From Porites lobata (Eukaryota > Cnidaria > Anthozoa > Scleractinia > Poritidae): DNA of 64,000 bases. Position numbers and translations under genes: made by a program. The notes beneath the pieces were generated by a model, which saw only the letters and a list, made by a program, of their open reading frames with translations, was not told where the DNA came from and searched no databases. Each line of letters opens with the position of its first letter. The stretch's first letter is position 1. Where the stretch lies: positions 564,001 through 628,000 of the forward strand of contig CALNXK010000079.1 in NCBI GenBank assembly GCA_942486035.1, given 5' to 3'. This document shows positions 54,557 through 64,000 of this stretch, in pieces.

Positions 54557-54877
54557 TAGACTACGAGTAGGTCCCCCATTTTTCCTCAGGGATAGTAGAG
54601 CGAACGAAACGCGAGCGCGCGTGAAAATCACCCTACGCGAGAAAAGGCGACACGCGGCGTAGCCTCCACGCAGACGTCCTTTGGGGTTCGTTTGTCACGC
54701 ATTCATTTCTCCCTCCGTGGGGAAGAAATGACAAACGAACCCCAAAGGACGTCTGCGGGGAGGCTACACGCGGCGGGGAGACGTATCGCCTTTCTCGCGT
54801 GGGGTGATTTTCACGCGCGCTCGCGTTTCGCTCGCTCTACTATCCCTGAGGGAAAATGGGGGACTACTCGTAGTCTA
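54557..54877. mobile_element. 321-bp perfect-type palindrome with nested inner palindrome
   Basis: The outer arms are TAGACTACGAGTAGGTCCCC and its inverse GGGGGACTACTCGTAGTCTA. They run through TCAGGGATAGTAGAGCGAAC and CGAAACGCGAGCGCGCGTGA. The inner arms are TAGCCTCCACGCAGACGTCC and TTTGGGGTTCGTTTGTCA, with their inverse ending GACGTCTGCGGGGAGGCTA. The loop is about 28 bases. A single outer arm is at 26701-26811. Confidence 0.93.
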
Positions 54878-55095
54878 CCAATCCTTGCGCTTCGTCACCA
54901 ATCACTCGCGTTTCGCGCTGGTGTGCGAAAAACGAAGCGCTCCTTGAGCTAAAAGCAAAGCTTCAGAAAATATTTAAAAAAACTGGCACAGCGAAAGTTT
55001 TTTTCGACAACTGAAATGACACTGGGAAACCAGTGGTGGCTTAGCTAAATGTCGGTTATTTTCTCAGACTACACCTTGTAGCAGTCTTGTAAGCC

Positions 55096-55332
55096 TAGAC
55101 TGCAAAACAGTCGGTTTTTTTCTCAAAATCAGTAAAGAAATCGGTAAAGCGTGGCTTAAGAGTCTCACGCGCGCGAAGCGCGCGAGCCTCACAGGCCCGT
55201 AGGGCGTTTAGTAGGCGTATTTTTAGCGTCTCTCCCCAGTCTCGCTCTCTGTTTTCAGCCTTGTTCGAGACCTTTTGTTTGACTGCTCGCGTGTACTTGA
55301 ATTCGCAAAAATACGGACTCTTTTGCAGTCTA
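55096..55332. mobile_element. TAGACTGCAAAACAGTC inverted-end repeat
   Basis: The left end is TAGACTGCAAAACAGTCGGT and the right end ACGGACTCTTTTGCAGTCTA. Inside is a GCGCGCGAAGCGCGCG mini-palindrome at about 55168. I recognise the end sequence as a common coral repeat. Confidence 0.8.
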
Positions 55333-55384
55333 TGTAAGCCGGACCACTTGGACAAACAGCAGTGAAGAAAAGCCGGATTTGTGC

Positions 55385-55545
55385 CCACAACTCTGATGAT
55401 CCTTTCTAGCTACTATGCATTTCCCTTTACATGTACATCAATTTAGAGAATTTGGGGCTTTATATCAATACATGTTCTACTGTAGCTGATACACTTGTCT
55501 ATTCTCATGACCTGTCCGCTGGACGATGTAATTTAAAAAGTCATT
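55385..55545 (+). repeat. Dispersed repeat, copy 2
   Basis: CTACTATGCATTTCCCTTTA then CATGTACAT, TAGCTGATACACTTGTCTAT and GCTGGACGATGTA match 52500-52640. Confidence 0.75.
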
Positions 55546-55620
55546 TTAAAATAATTGAGAAGAAAGTGCTGCCTTTGTAATGACATCTGCAAATGCTTAG
55601 ACTTTCTACTCTTCACGAAT

Positions 55621-56017
55621 CAGTGACCCAACGACAATTTTTGGAAAATATCTGTTCGGAAGACGATTTGAGATCTAGAATTTTCGGAACATTTGTTGTA
55701 AAATTTCTTGCTTGTCTGCCTCTCCTAGGATTTTCGAACATCTAAAAAATTGTATAATTGCCCATTTTTAACGGATTTTTTATCCTAAAAAGGTTACCTA
55801 GAGTTTTCGGGAGCCTTTTTTCTGGCTAAAATTTTCGAAAAGGTAAGTTTTGATCCCTATAATTTTGGCATCACTAGACTTTCAGCTAGGAAATCCGAAC
55901 AGATGAAAACTTTTTAGGGGATAAAAATGTGCCTATATCTGCCGTTTAAATACTAAAAAACGTTCAACAATGCTATGTTTGAGTGGTTTTGAACTATATT
56001 CTCGTTGGGTGCCCCTG
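55621..56017 (+). mobile_element. Full 397-bp CAGGGGCACCCAACG MITE with 6-bp target duplication ACGAAT
   Basis: The left end is worn (CAGTGACCCAACGAC) and the right end, reversed, is CAGGGGCACCCAACGAGAA. ACGAAT is repeated exactly at 55615-55620 and 56018-56023. It is non-coding. Confidence 0.93.
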
Positions 56018-56023
56018 ACGAAT

Positions 56024-56904
56024 AAGGACGAAAAACCGTAGGTCCCGTATCCTTCTCCTTGCAACATCACCACAGTTGTCCAGTCGTTCTCTCGTAGTTA
56101 GTTTTGCTTGATTCCGTCAATAAGTCGTTTGTACTGTGCCGGTAACACAGTGGCGTTGGTTCGAAGTTAGAAAACCAGCTTGTTTCTAAAAAAGTGAGAC
56201 GTTGATAGTGGTCTGTAGAGTACGTAATACATGTCGCAGAGTCCCAGTCGATTTGATGTTTCGTCTATAAAAAGGAAGAACTTATAGGTTAAATCTTCAA
56301 AGTGCTAAAGGGGCCAGGGACCAGGCTCCGCATTGGGGGGAAAAGAAGAAAAAAGTCGGCGTGGGCGAAAAAAATACTGCTCGCCGCCCTTTCTACCTGA
56401 CTCTGGCAATAAATGAATTGTAAAGACTTCTGTTTTTGCCGCAAATAATGTCTGAGAGATCATAACCTCTTGGTACAGAGTTTAAAATAGGCGATTCGAC
56501 AGTATTAGAAACGTGAGACTGGAAACTTGAGCGTCTTATTTTAATACGGCACGCCAGACAAGCAAACGCATTCACAGCAATGTTAACCGTCTCTGATCGG
56601 ATTCAAATCCCTTCCAAAACGACTCATAAAGACAAAGGAACAAAGGTAAATGCATTTCATTATTTTATTAGCAAATACAGCGTTCGGGTTTCCTGGGACC
56701 CAACCTACGAGAAAAGAACGCCTGATCGCATCTTATCCCGAGAAACGGTCCCGTCCCGCGAGTGTCGTCAAACAATGGCGTCATCCGAGAAGCCCTGGGC
56801 ACAAGCTGCACGAACAAAAAATTTCTGAAAGTGTCCGGAAAGCGTCGTGCACAACGGCGTTGTTTGGTTATGTAACTCGCTTCTGTTCGTCTTATTCACG
56901 TATT
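56024..56904. other. Upstream region of the 237-aa gene, no other gene recognised
   Basis: No TATA box seen. An in-frame upstream ATG exists at 56650, but the stretch it would add has no conserved look. This interval probably contains the 5' UTR and promoter. Confidence 0.5.
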
Positions 56905-59900
56905 ATGGCTCCCAAAAAACGATCTTTACCTCCGGCAAGCGAAGGGCCATCAAAGAAAAAGCAAAAAACTAAGGATAAACTCAAAGAAAGCAAGGGCGAG
57001 ACGTCAAAAGCGACATCGACGAAGACAGCGTCGCCTGGTGATAGCCCTAAACGCGACAAACATGGCAAGCTGATATTTCCCGATTTTCCAGATTTCAAAC
57101 CAAACCTGACACCGAAAGAAGTACTTCAAGCTGGAAGCTTTGGAGGAACGTACTTTAGACCTATTTATTCAAGCGTCACAGGTAGACTACCAAAGTAAAG
57201 TTCATTGGTCACAGGTCTCTTCGTCAGTTAGTTATCTGCATTTCACATTATACATGTATAGCCACAGCTACAGTAATCGACAGGTGGCCATGTTGTGAGT
57301 GAAATTCCGTCTCAGGTTAAACCAGGGGAAACTTAAAAATTGTGAATCAAACTAAGTTGAACACTGGTTTAATCTGAGAACATATTTTACCTACAACATA
57401 CATATATATTTCCCGAATACCAAGACTTTACTATTAAAACAATCAAATATATTTGTTAAGTACTAAGACACTGGTTACATCAAGGGAGGCTTAAACCAAG
57501 TTCCCAACAAAGCAAATAGCCTGAGAAAACAGCCAACACCTTACGACGCAGCCACTGGTTTCCTAGCCTGCAGACACAGACATAATTCCGGTTTTCGCTT
57601 CTCTCCACCCGAAATTACATCTGTGTCCGCAGGCTACTGGCTTCCTCACGAAATCAAATGACGTCCTGAGGAACAAGCCCAAAAATTCCATACTGATTTT
57701 CCAGCCCTTGAAGACAAGTTGGGTAATTCTGTTACCTGCAGCACCATACACTCTATGTCAGCTGTTTCCTAATAGGCTACCTTCCGGGACGATTCAGACT
57801 GGTTTAGTCAATTTTACACTCAGGGCTCAGATTAGACAAGCTTTCCTCCCATTTTGCTTCCCCAGGGCCATTGCTTGCTTTTCTTATGACATGCATGGAA
57901 CCTTGCCTGTTGGGCAAGTGAGGTTAAATAGTTACTTGCCCAGCAAGGTAATCTACTTATTCCAGATGACACTGGACAGGACTCTTGTCAATTCCTGGCC
58001 TCAATGAACTCTTCTATTATATAGCTTATTTTTCTATCTTATCTTAAACCGTTATGAATGAAAAACTGGTACTACTTTGGAACTTCTTCTTGCCTCTGTT
58101 TACCTGAAACCACTCTCAGTCTGAATTGACTTGTTTCTGTACTCCTTTTCTTCTCTGTACATTGTGCCTCATTTGAAAGGTTTCACTTTCTGAATGCATT
58201 GCTGTTTAGGCAACATTCATTCCAACTGAACAATGGATAATATTGTACTAGGTTGTTACTTGATTGCATAATGCTTTGATTGGTCAAGTTCAAATTCCAT
58301 TCTAGTCCACACTTTAAAACAAAGGGGATTCTCACTATGAACTGTAATGTTTAACTGCAATCAAATCATGTCACAAATAACTCCTTTGTGCCCTGTGATT
58401 TTGATAATTTTGGTGCTCCTGTGCTTTACTATATTTGGGGGCAGCACTGATTAACTTTTTTACCTCATATGATGCTTATTCAAGAAAATGTGGTATTTAA
58501 TATTTGTACTGTTTTTAACTCAATTCACAGGCCAAAAGTATTCTTCTGAGGTGCACAAGGAATTTCCCTCTGACTGGTTTAAGGGACTGAACATCAAAAC
58601 GCAAATTACTTCATCACTGTATCGCAATGAAGTCAATACATACAAAGTCAAATGTGGAGGAAGCTTGGAAATGTGGGAATCATCCGGCTGGATTCATAAA
58701 CAAGATCCATATGGCTGGTTTCACTGGTAAGTAGGAGCAGGGCTGGTTTAAATCCGTTTGAGCGTATAAAAGAAAGAAAGCAAATTTTAACAAGATGGGT
58801 TGATACTGTTTAGGGGGGGGCCTGCACAAGTAACTCATCACAGGAAACCAGCCACATCTATGATGCGCCCAACTGGCCAGAAAAACAGGGGACTCTAAAT
58901 AGTCTACTGTACTTTCTTAATTGTGCCCTGAATTTCCCATGTGGCTGAACTGGGCTGAAAACCACATTAACAAGAGCCTTCTTGCTGGAAGTCTGTGGCA
59001 CTGTGGACAGTCACCCTTTCCCTTCATGGACTGGGTGACCATACATGTGCACAGCCTAGTTTGCTGGTTACCATCTGAGCCTCTCAGTTCTTAATGGTTA
59101 CCAAGTTACTCGGAGGAGGCTTATGTGATACTTTTTTTTGTCTTGTGGTACACAGCAAGGAACCCAAAAGTGTGACTGCTCTTTATTTATTCACATTTTT
59201 GCGTACAGATTTAATCCAATCAGAAGCCAGTTGGAGACTGTCCTCGACTTTTGATTGGTTATGTCTGCATGAAAGAATGTGAATTAATTAAAGGAGGTCA
59301 CACTTTTGGCCTCCTTGCTGTAAATTGTAGTCAAAAAACAACATTTTCATAAGCCACTTGCTCATCTCCCATAATGCACCTTATTTGCCCCCCAAAGATT
59401 TGCATAAGCACTTTTCAATTTTTCTTGGGACGGCTGTAATACCCAGGAGAAGTGAAAAACAAAGCTTATGCAAAATTTTGGAGGGCAAATAAGGTGCAAT
59501 ATGGGAGATGTGCAAGTGGCGTATAGTACACTTTTCAAATCCCACTTGCCAGTACCATCTCAGAAGCGGCAAGTGAGATCGTGTGCTAAAATTTAGAGAC
59601 CTTTAGATTCAAGGATGCGATTTAACTTTCAGTTTTTCCGTGTACTGTATTCTTAAAAAATGACGCCTCTGAAAACTTTTTTTTTTCCAGAAAGGTTAAC
59701 ACTGTTACTTTTCATTGAAGAAGGTTAAGCCCTCTTCCGATTGCAAAATGATGAGACTTCTAACATTTTATAACTTGTACCCGCCACTACGACATTTTCT
59801 CTAAAACGTGTGGTAGAATGACGAAGGGTATGAACTGTTTACCCGCCAAAATGACGGTGGTTCACGCGTGCACCTAATTAGGGCGTTTTCCATTTATCAG

Positions 59901-60608
59901 AACTGACCGGCCAGACCATTCAAGTCATAATGAGAATTTTACTTTTAATCAAAACTATCCAGCCAGATCAGTCCAATGCTAAATAGCATGCACAAAGGAG
60001 ATGGTGCTTCAACAAAAACTCTTGGGAAAAAAGTATTTTTCATTGTCAAAATGACTGGCCCGGCTATCGTCCGGCCGGTCAGTTCTGACTTTTGGAAAGC
60101 GCCCTGTCAGAGACTATCAAGAAAATCTCGCCTTCGTAGTGGTCCTCGTCTTAGCCTGTTCCAAGCTCCGAGGTAGTCGGGTCCGCCGGAGTGAATATCC
60201 CTTCCTTTTTCTTTTTTCCTGTCCCGCCAACTTTTCGCGTACCTTTCACTTTCGCGTCTTCCCCACTATCTTAGAGTCTGGAACAGGCTATCCTAGTCTT
60301 AGAATCTAATGGTCTTTGTTACAATGTCTACAAAAACAATTGGACTCACGGTATTTCTTTCTAACAGGTATTGCAGGTTTTATCTCGGTCGTCGTACAGA
60401 TGATGACAGACGGCAGGTAGACCGCTGGAAGAAATGTGCAGGAGAAAAGGGACGCTGGAAAAATAATCTTATCTCAAAGATTGTCCGAAGCGGCTGTGCG
60501 TTTGATAACTTTGCTGTGTCACCAGTAGTACGGCAAACTCTTCAACACTGGGCCTACACACTGACCAAAGAAGACTTTGACAAATATGCCAAAAAGGTTA
60601 AATTGTAA
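56905..60608 (+). CDS. Conserved protein of unknown function, Trp-rich C-terminal region
   Basis: Three exons: 56905-57181 (ATG), 58531-58726 and 60368-60608 (TAA). They join in frame to 237 residues, with phases 1 and 2. The start MAPKKRSLPPASEGPSKKKQ is lysine-rich and could be a nuclear localisation signal. A Ser/Thr/Lys-rich linker follows to about residue 50. From about 58, FPDFPDFKPNLTPKEVLQAG, FGGTYFRPIYSSVTG, FPSDWFKGL, WIHKQDPYGWFHWYCRFYLG, RRTDDDRRQVDRWKKCAG, KGRWKNNLISKIV and VSPVVRQTLQHWAYTLT look like a compact, highly constrained domain. I recall similar uncharacterised proteins in fungi, algae and other protists, but no named family. No enzyme motif is evident. The upstream in-frame ATG at 56650 is rejected because the added residues look non-coding. 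The gene follows the YccV gene on the same strand, 2.8 kb apart. Confidence 0.88.
57517..57700 (+). mobile_element. Half copy of the 221-bp foldback element, with a nested insertion
   Basis: TAGCCTGAGAAAACAGCCAAC, then CACTGG, GACGTCCTGAGGAACAAGC and AAATTCCATACTGAT follow one arm of the element at 29653-29873. It is interrupted at 57564-57636. Confidence 0.75.
57564..57636. mobile_element. 73-bp TAGCCTGCAGACACAG mini foldback, nested
   Basis: It starts TAGCCTGCAGACACAGACAT and ends ATCTGTGTCCGCAGGCTA. The arms are about 19 bases. It is inserted into the half element at 57517-57700. Confidence 0.85.
59153..59322. mobile_element. MITE with CAGCAAGGA...CAAAAGTGTGAC ends
   Basis: The left end is CAGCAAGGAACCCAAAAGTG and the right end, reversed, CAGCAAGGAGGCCAAAAGTG. 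It lies in intron 2 of the 237-aa gene. Confidence 0.85.
59354..59519. mobile_element. Foldback MITE CCACTTGCNCATCTCCCAT
   Basis: The left arm is CCACTTGCTCATCTCCCATA then ATGCACCTTATTTGCC. The right arm is the inverse, ending ATATGGGAGATGTGCAAGTGG. I recognise this as an abundant coral repeat. It lies in intron 2 of the 237-aa gene. Confidence 0.88.
59880..60105. mobile_element. hAT-like MITE AGGGCGTTTTCCATTTATCA
   Basis: The left end is AGGGCGTTTTCCATTTATCA then GAACTGACCGGCC. The right end is GGCCGGTCAGTTCTGACTTT then TGGAAAGCGCCCT. It is 226 bp. No clear target duplication. Confidence 0.83.
60152..60290. mobile_element. TAGCCTGTTCCAGGC family foldback, worn copy
   Basis: It starts TAGCCTGTTCCAAGCTCCGA and ends AGAGTCTGGAACAGGCTA. 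It lies 78 bases before the last exon of the 237-aa gene. Confidence 0.82.
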
Positions 60609-61006
60609 AACCTCCTATCCGGCTTTAATATCGTGCTCGTAGCGAAGACTTGTGCAGATGTCTCGCTCTTGACAGTTATTTGTGTCATAAAATGAGAGAT
60701 CGGAACCAGTAAATTTGCCCACGTACCATTCGCCAACTACTCAGTCTGTTTCATGTGCCTGCATACTCATGATACTGCCTCAATCTGCTCAATATGGTGG
60801 ATATAATAATTTTCCTCTTGATACGTTCTAAGCTATACCGGATAACTCCTGCGCTAGCACGAAAACCGTATAGGATAGGGCTCTTGTTCACTCATTGTAA
60901 CGTTGATTTCGGCTCAGATTCTGTAACGGAGCGAGTCTGCGCCGTGAAAGTGGATCGTCGCATATCGGATAGGTTCTGTGCCTCTTAGAGGCTCCCGAGG
61001 GTATCC

Positions 61007-61174
61007 TAGCCTGTTCCAGGCGTTCAGATAGTAGAGCGCAGCGGTAAGTGAGGAGCGAGTTAAGTTGTACACCGGGAGTTCTCTCCCCCTTTCCCCCTCT
61101 AGTCTCTCCTCGTTTTTTTTTTCTTCGTGAATTTTTCTCCCGCGCTCTACTATCTGAACGCCTGGAACAGGCTA
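61007..61174. mobile_element. TAGCCTGTTCCAGGCGTTCAGATAG foldback element
   Basis: The arms are TAGCCTGTTCCAGGCGTTCA and GATAGTAGAGCG, and inversely CTACTATCTGAACG and CCTGGAACAGGCTA. The arms are perfect for about 30 bases. It is 168 bp. Confidence 0.9.
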
Positions 61175-61199
61175 AGGGTATCCCAATGAAAAGAGCAAT

Positions 61200-61390
61200 A
61201 CTGTAAATCCTCTATTAAGCCCCCCTCTCTAATAAACTCCCCCTTTTTAGGGAAGAAAGTTAATAAGCCCCCCCCCCCCATCTTCCTTTCCCTTTATCAT
61301 TCTCCCCTAATAAATGTTGCCCCTGTATCAATCAATCATAACTGTAAAACTTCGTGTGGACTGATCCGGTATGGTTCAGTTATTCCCCCA
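61200..61390 (+). repeat. C-rich dispersed repeat, copy 2
   Basis: TAAGCCCCCCTCTCTAATAA then ACTGTAAAACTTCGTGTGGA and CTGATCCGGTATGGTT. It matches 53505-53610. Confidence 0.7.
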
Positions 61391-61448
61391 CTGGAAGTTC
61401 GCATTTGTTTTTGATCCTCGGCTGCATGACCTCCAACTACTTGTACAT

Positions 61449-61534
61449 GTTCAGATAGTGGCGAGCGGTGCGGAGTAAAGCAAGCGATGATACTTCGCAC
61501 CGATCCCCACTATCTGAACGCCTGGAACAGGCTA
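61449..61534. mobile_element. Shortened TAGCCTGTTCCAGGC element
   Basis: It starts inside the left arm at GTTCAGATAGTGGCGAGCGG and ends CACTATCTGAACG then CCTGGAACAGGCTA. The outermost part of the left arm is missing. Confidence 0.8.
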
Positions 61535-63270
61535 GCTCCTCAACCCCTTATGAGTTTCTGCTTGAACCCACCATCGATGAACAAGGCGTTTTCTGTCAAT
61601 TCGCGGATTTACGAACTAATCGCCTGGCAAGAAAATTCTACTGGTCCCAGAGTACCGACGGGACTTTTTCTGCTTTTCCTGTTTCTTTCTTTCTTTCATT
61701 TTCCCGTTTTTTGCGCTCTTTGATTGAGTTCAATAAAACAATGTAAAAAGTTCGTTCGAGATCCGTTCCATTGACTACTTGACCACGCCGGGAAGCTTGC
61801 AGTTTTTGCTTTATCGCTGCCGGCATACACCTTATTCCAGAAATGGTGGCAAGTAGTTAATTCTTTTGTCTTCATAACAATCGGCCCTTATTGTCTTCTA
61901 TCAAGGTTAAAATTCTTGGCAATTGAGGCAAAGAAAGCTAATTAACATAAAATATAAAAGAAAAGTGATTTTGCGACTTTTCTTCAGTGAGGTGAGTAAG
62001 AGCCAGGGGTACTCCAGGTATGTGAGGTAACATGTGGCGGTTTACCCCACCTACTGATGTAAACGCGGTGATCAAATTAAAATCTGAGATTATTTGGGCA
62101 AGCGGGTTACCCCACCTAAGCGGGTTACCTCACCTATCTGTGGTCCCCCACCTCCATGTAAACAGGCCCTAAGTCATGAGCTTTTTTCGAAAAGCTATGT
62201 GCGTGATCGTAAGCCACTATTAAATGTCGCGTGATGAAAACGATACTTCCACCGTAGTCTAATCCTATCTGAACTAAAGCCTGATTATGCCGGGACATAG
62301 GCATTTTGCCAAATTAAATAGCACCTTCTAAATCGTGAGAACATCGTTAGAGGAAAGACGTTTCCCAATTTTCCTAATCTTCAGTTTGACTCTGTTTTAA
62401 AACCTAAATTGCTTTACGAATTAAAGAAAGGTGCGTGTGTTCTCTCTCATTTGAAATCACTCGCAGTATGCTAAATATTCGTTTCTTGTCACGCAGGTGA
62501 CTCACCTTTTTTCATCTTTCACCACAAAATCACGATAACTGCTGAATGGATCAAGTGAATGTCCTTTTGAAAGGCTGGTGGCAAAAATCAGTCTGAGAAC
62601 GGAGAAAAGCACAAAGCGACTTGATCACCGCCATCCAACCCCCATTCCAACCCACCTTCAGACTCCCTCTAATATGGCGTCCTCGTGAAAAGTCGGTTGA
62701 AAGACGAGTTATCATCGTATCAAAATCTCTATTTAATCGGCGCCTGAACGTCGTTAACATATTTATCGAGGCTAGGCAGACAGAGATCCAAGTTTGGGGT
62801 AAATTTAGAAACATTATTTACTTTTTAATCCTTTCCAGCTAACTGCAGCACTCAACATTTACAATTTTGTACAAAAATTATACCTAGCTAGCGAAAGCAC
62901 TTACGATCATATCATGGGCCATGGGGGTGCCATACGAAAAAGTCCGGGTGCACGTCGGAAAATTAGAACTAAGCCTCTATTCCTATGAAGGAGACCAAAT
63001 TTGGGAGTGGCTCAGGCTTTATCAGAGAGGAGACAAACTCCAACATAGTATCCGACGTGTATTTGTTTGGCAGTTTTTATTTGTTTGTTTGTTTATTACG
63101 TTTTTCATATAAATACCAGATATTTCTTAACGCACAACCCTTTACAGTGGGTAGACACGGCATAATGATTTTCCTTCTGAAAACCTCAAGGGGTACTGAA
63201 TTTCTTCCTAGTCAGCGGGACGACAAGCATCGGTCCCTCACTTTCCTTTGAGGGTTCCCTCCAGGATTAT

Positions 63271-63395
63271 TAGCCTGCGAACGGCAGACGTATTTCCGGT
63301 CGTCGCTTCTCCGCTCTCCCTCCGAAAAATTGTTTTCAGCTCGGCGGGTGAAACTAGAAACTAAAGCCGAAAAAAGCGGATGCTCTCGCAGGCTA
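63271..63395. mobile_element. TAGCCTGCGA foldback element
   Basis: It starts TAGCCTGCGAACGGCAGACG and ends CGGATGCTCTCGCAGGCTA. Internal TCCGCTCTCCCTCCGAAAAA is typical of this group. Confidence 0.78.
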
Positions 63396-63777
63396 CCGGA
63401 TTATGGGCCATATGAAAAAACAATCAGTAGTAGCTCGGAAATTTGCGGTTGGTAATTCAATCGCCTGTCACGAGGGTGTGTTTTGATTTAACAAGCGGAG
63501 GCGCCAACCTTTTGTGCTTCAAGGCTATGAAGTGCATTCTTAAATTACGTAGTATGGCGAAATACGTTTAAATACTGAATGGGTCAATTCATGTACGAAA
63601 ACAGAATTAGTACCGTGCAAAGGAGTTTCCTTTGTAGACAGACGAGAGGAAGAATTGTTTTGACAACGTAATCCGAAAACAGCTAAAGGAAAAGGCTCTT
63701 ACTACACGGATTTTCACTGTTTACAAACACCCGAAGACCACTGTACATAATATACGTTCTGTTGTTGTCTTTCTGGC

Positions 63778-63851
63778 TATATAAGACGTACGGGAACACA
63801 GACGTCGCTACAACAATTTTCCTAGATCTGCGTTGGAGGAGGGAAAGAAGG
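63778..63851 (+). promoter_or_regulatory. TATA-type core promoter and 5' UTR of the right-edge gene
   Basis: TATATAAG at 63778-63785 is 67-74 bases before the ATG at 63852, so transcription would start at about 63808-63815 with a UTR of about 40 bases. This spacing is typical of a TATA promoter. It is the only convincing TATA box seen upstream of a gene here. Confidence 0.6.
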
Positions 63852-64000
63852 ATGTCTCGATATTACAACACTAGTTCTGACACAGGGTTGTCCCGACAAA
63901 GTTCAAAAAATTACAAGGTGATTCGAAAGAAGTCCAATGCGGAACTCAACGAAAAGCTTCGTCGCATAGATATCGAGCATAATACGAACATCGCAAAGAT
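63852..64000 (+). CDS. Start of an unidentified gene, cut by the window edge
   Basis: An ATG is followed by 49 open codons that run to the window edge: MSRYYNTSSDTGLSRQSSKN, then YKVIRKKSNAELNEKLRRID and IEHNTNIAK. The first part is Ser/Thr-rich; the second is charged with a heptad-like spacing of Leu and Ile, perhaps the start of a coiled coil. A TATA box lies at the right distance upstream. I do not recognise the family. An internal AAG/GTGATT could be a splice donor, so the first exon may be shorter. Confidence 0.5.
   Translation, partial: MSRYYNTSSDTGLSRQSSKNYKVIRKKSNAELNEKLRRIDIEHNTNIAK

Larger units (their letters stand above)
60609..63851. other. Intergenic, no gene recognised
   Basis: Holds several foldback repeats listed separately, a C-run at 61269-61279, and unrecognised short frames. 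The frame pair at about 62551-62842 on opposite strands has no domain I know. Confidence 0.5.

Noticed and set aside
56650..56904. Upstream in-frame ATG as the start of the 237-aa protein
   Set aside because: The added 85 residues look like translated UTR; MAPKKRS at 56905 starts the lysine-rich segment in a better context.
62551..62842. Opposed frames with GRHIRGSLKVGWNGGW
   Set aside because: Some protein-like look, but both strands are open, no splice partner was found, and no family is recognised.
1..64000. CRISPR arrays, operons, phage or plasmid features
   Set aside because: No regularly spaced repeats with spacers and no polycistronic gene order; the window is clearly eukaryotic with spliced genes.

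Overview
The window is nuclear DNA from an animal, most likely an anthozoan cnidarian such as a stony coral. The genes are split by short coding exons with GT/AG introns and encode metazoan-type proteins. The intergenic and intronic DNA is full of small inverted-repeat transposons of a kind I associate with coral genomes. Nothing suggests a prokaryote, a plasmid or a virus. No CRISPR array, rRNA or credible functional tRNA was seen.

Five protein genes were found, four of them complete. I rebuilt each exon by exon, checking splice sites and reading phase by hand. (1) 6898-16890, minus: an NAD(P)-binding, BLVRB/flavin-reductase-like protein, 4 exons, 226 aa. (2) 20968-25094, minus: its tandem paralogue, 4 exons with the same intron phases, 233 aa. 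(3) 27375-48220, minus: a USP16/USP45-type ubiquitin protease, 18 exons, 1136 aa, with zinc finger, catalytic Cys, His and Asp boxes, and a large acidic insert. (4) 48542-54087, plus: a 215-aa protein with a probable signal peptide and a C-terminal YccV/HspQ-like domain, 5 exons. It starts head to head with the USP gene, 321 bases away. (5) 56905-60608, plus: a 237-aa protein with a lysine-rich N-terminus and a conserved Trp-rich C-terminal region that I cannot name, 3 exons. A sixth gene begins at 63852 behind a TATA box and runs off the right edge.

Layout: 1-6.9 kb has no gene. 6.9-25.1 kb holds the reductase pair, with introns loaded with DNA transposons, a LINE fragment and a tRNA-derived SINE. 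25.1-27.4 kb is a spacer with a striking inverted repeat about 65 bases upstream of the second reductase ATG. 27.4-48.2 kb is the USP gene, whose introns carry nested transposons, a LINE reverse-transcriptase fragment and a Harbinger-like transposase remnant. 48.2-60.6 kb holds the two plus-strand genes. 60.6-63.85 kb is a repeat-rich spacer.

The mobile-element content is the most unusual part. One 397-bp MITE family has four copies, two of them with perfect 6-bp target duplications. Two other elements have perfect 5-bp duplications. There are several long palindromes, a three-level nest of elements, and many short TAGCCTG foldback elements. The genes do not form an obvious pathway. The only clear regulatory link is the shared USP/YccV promoter interval.
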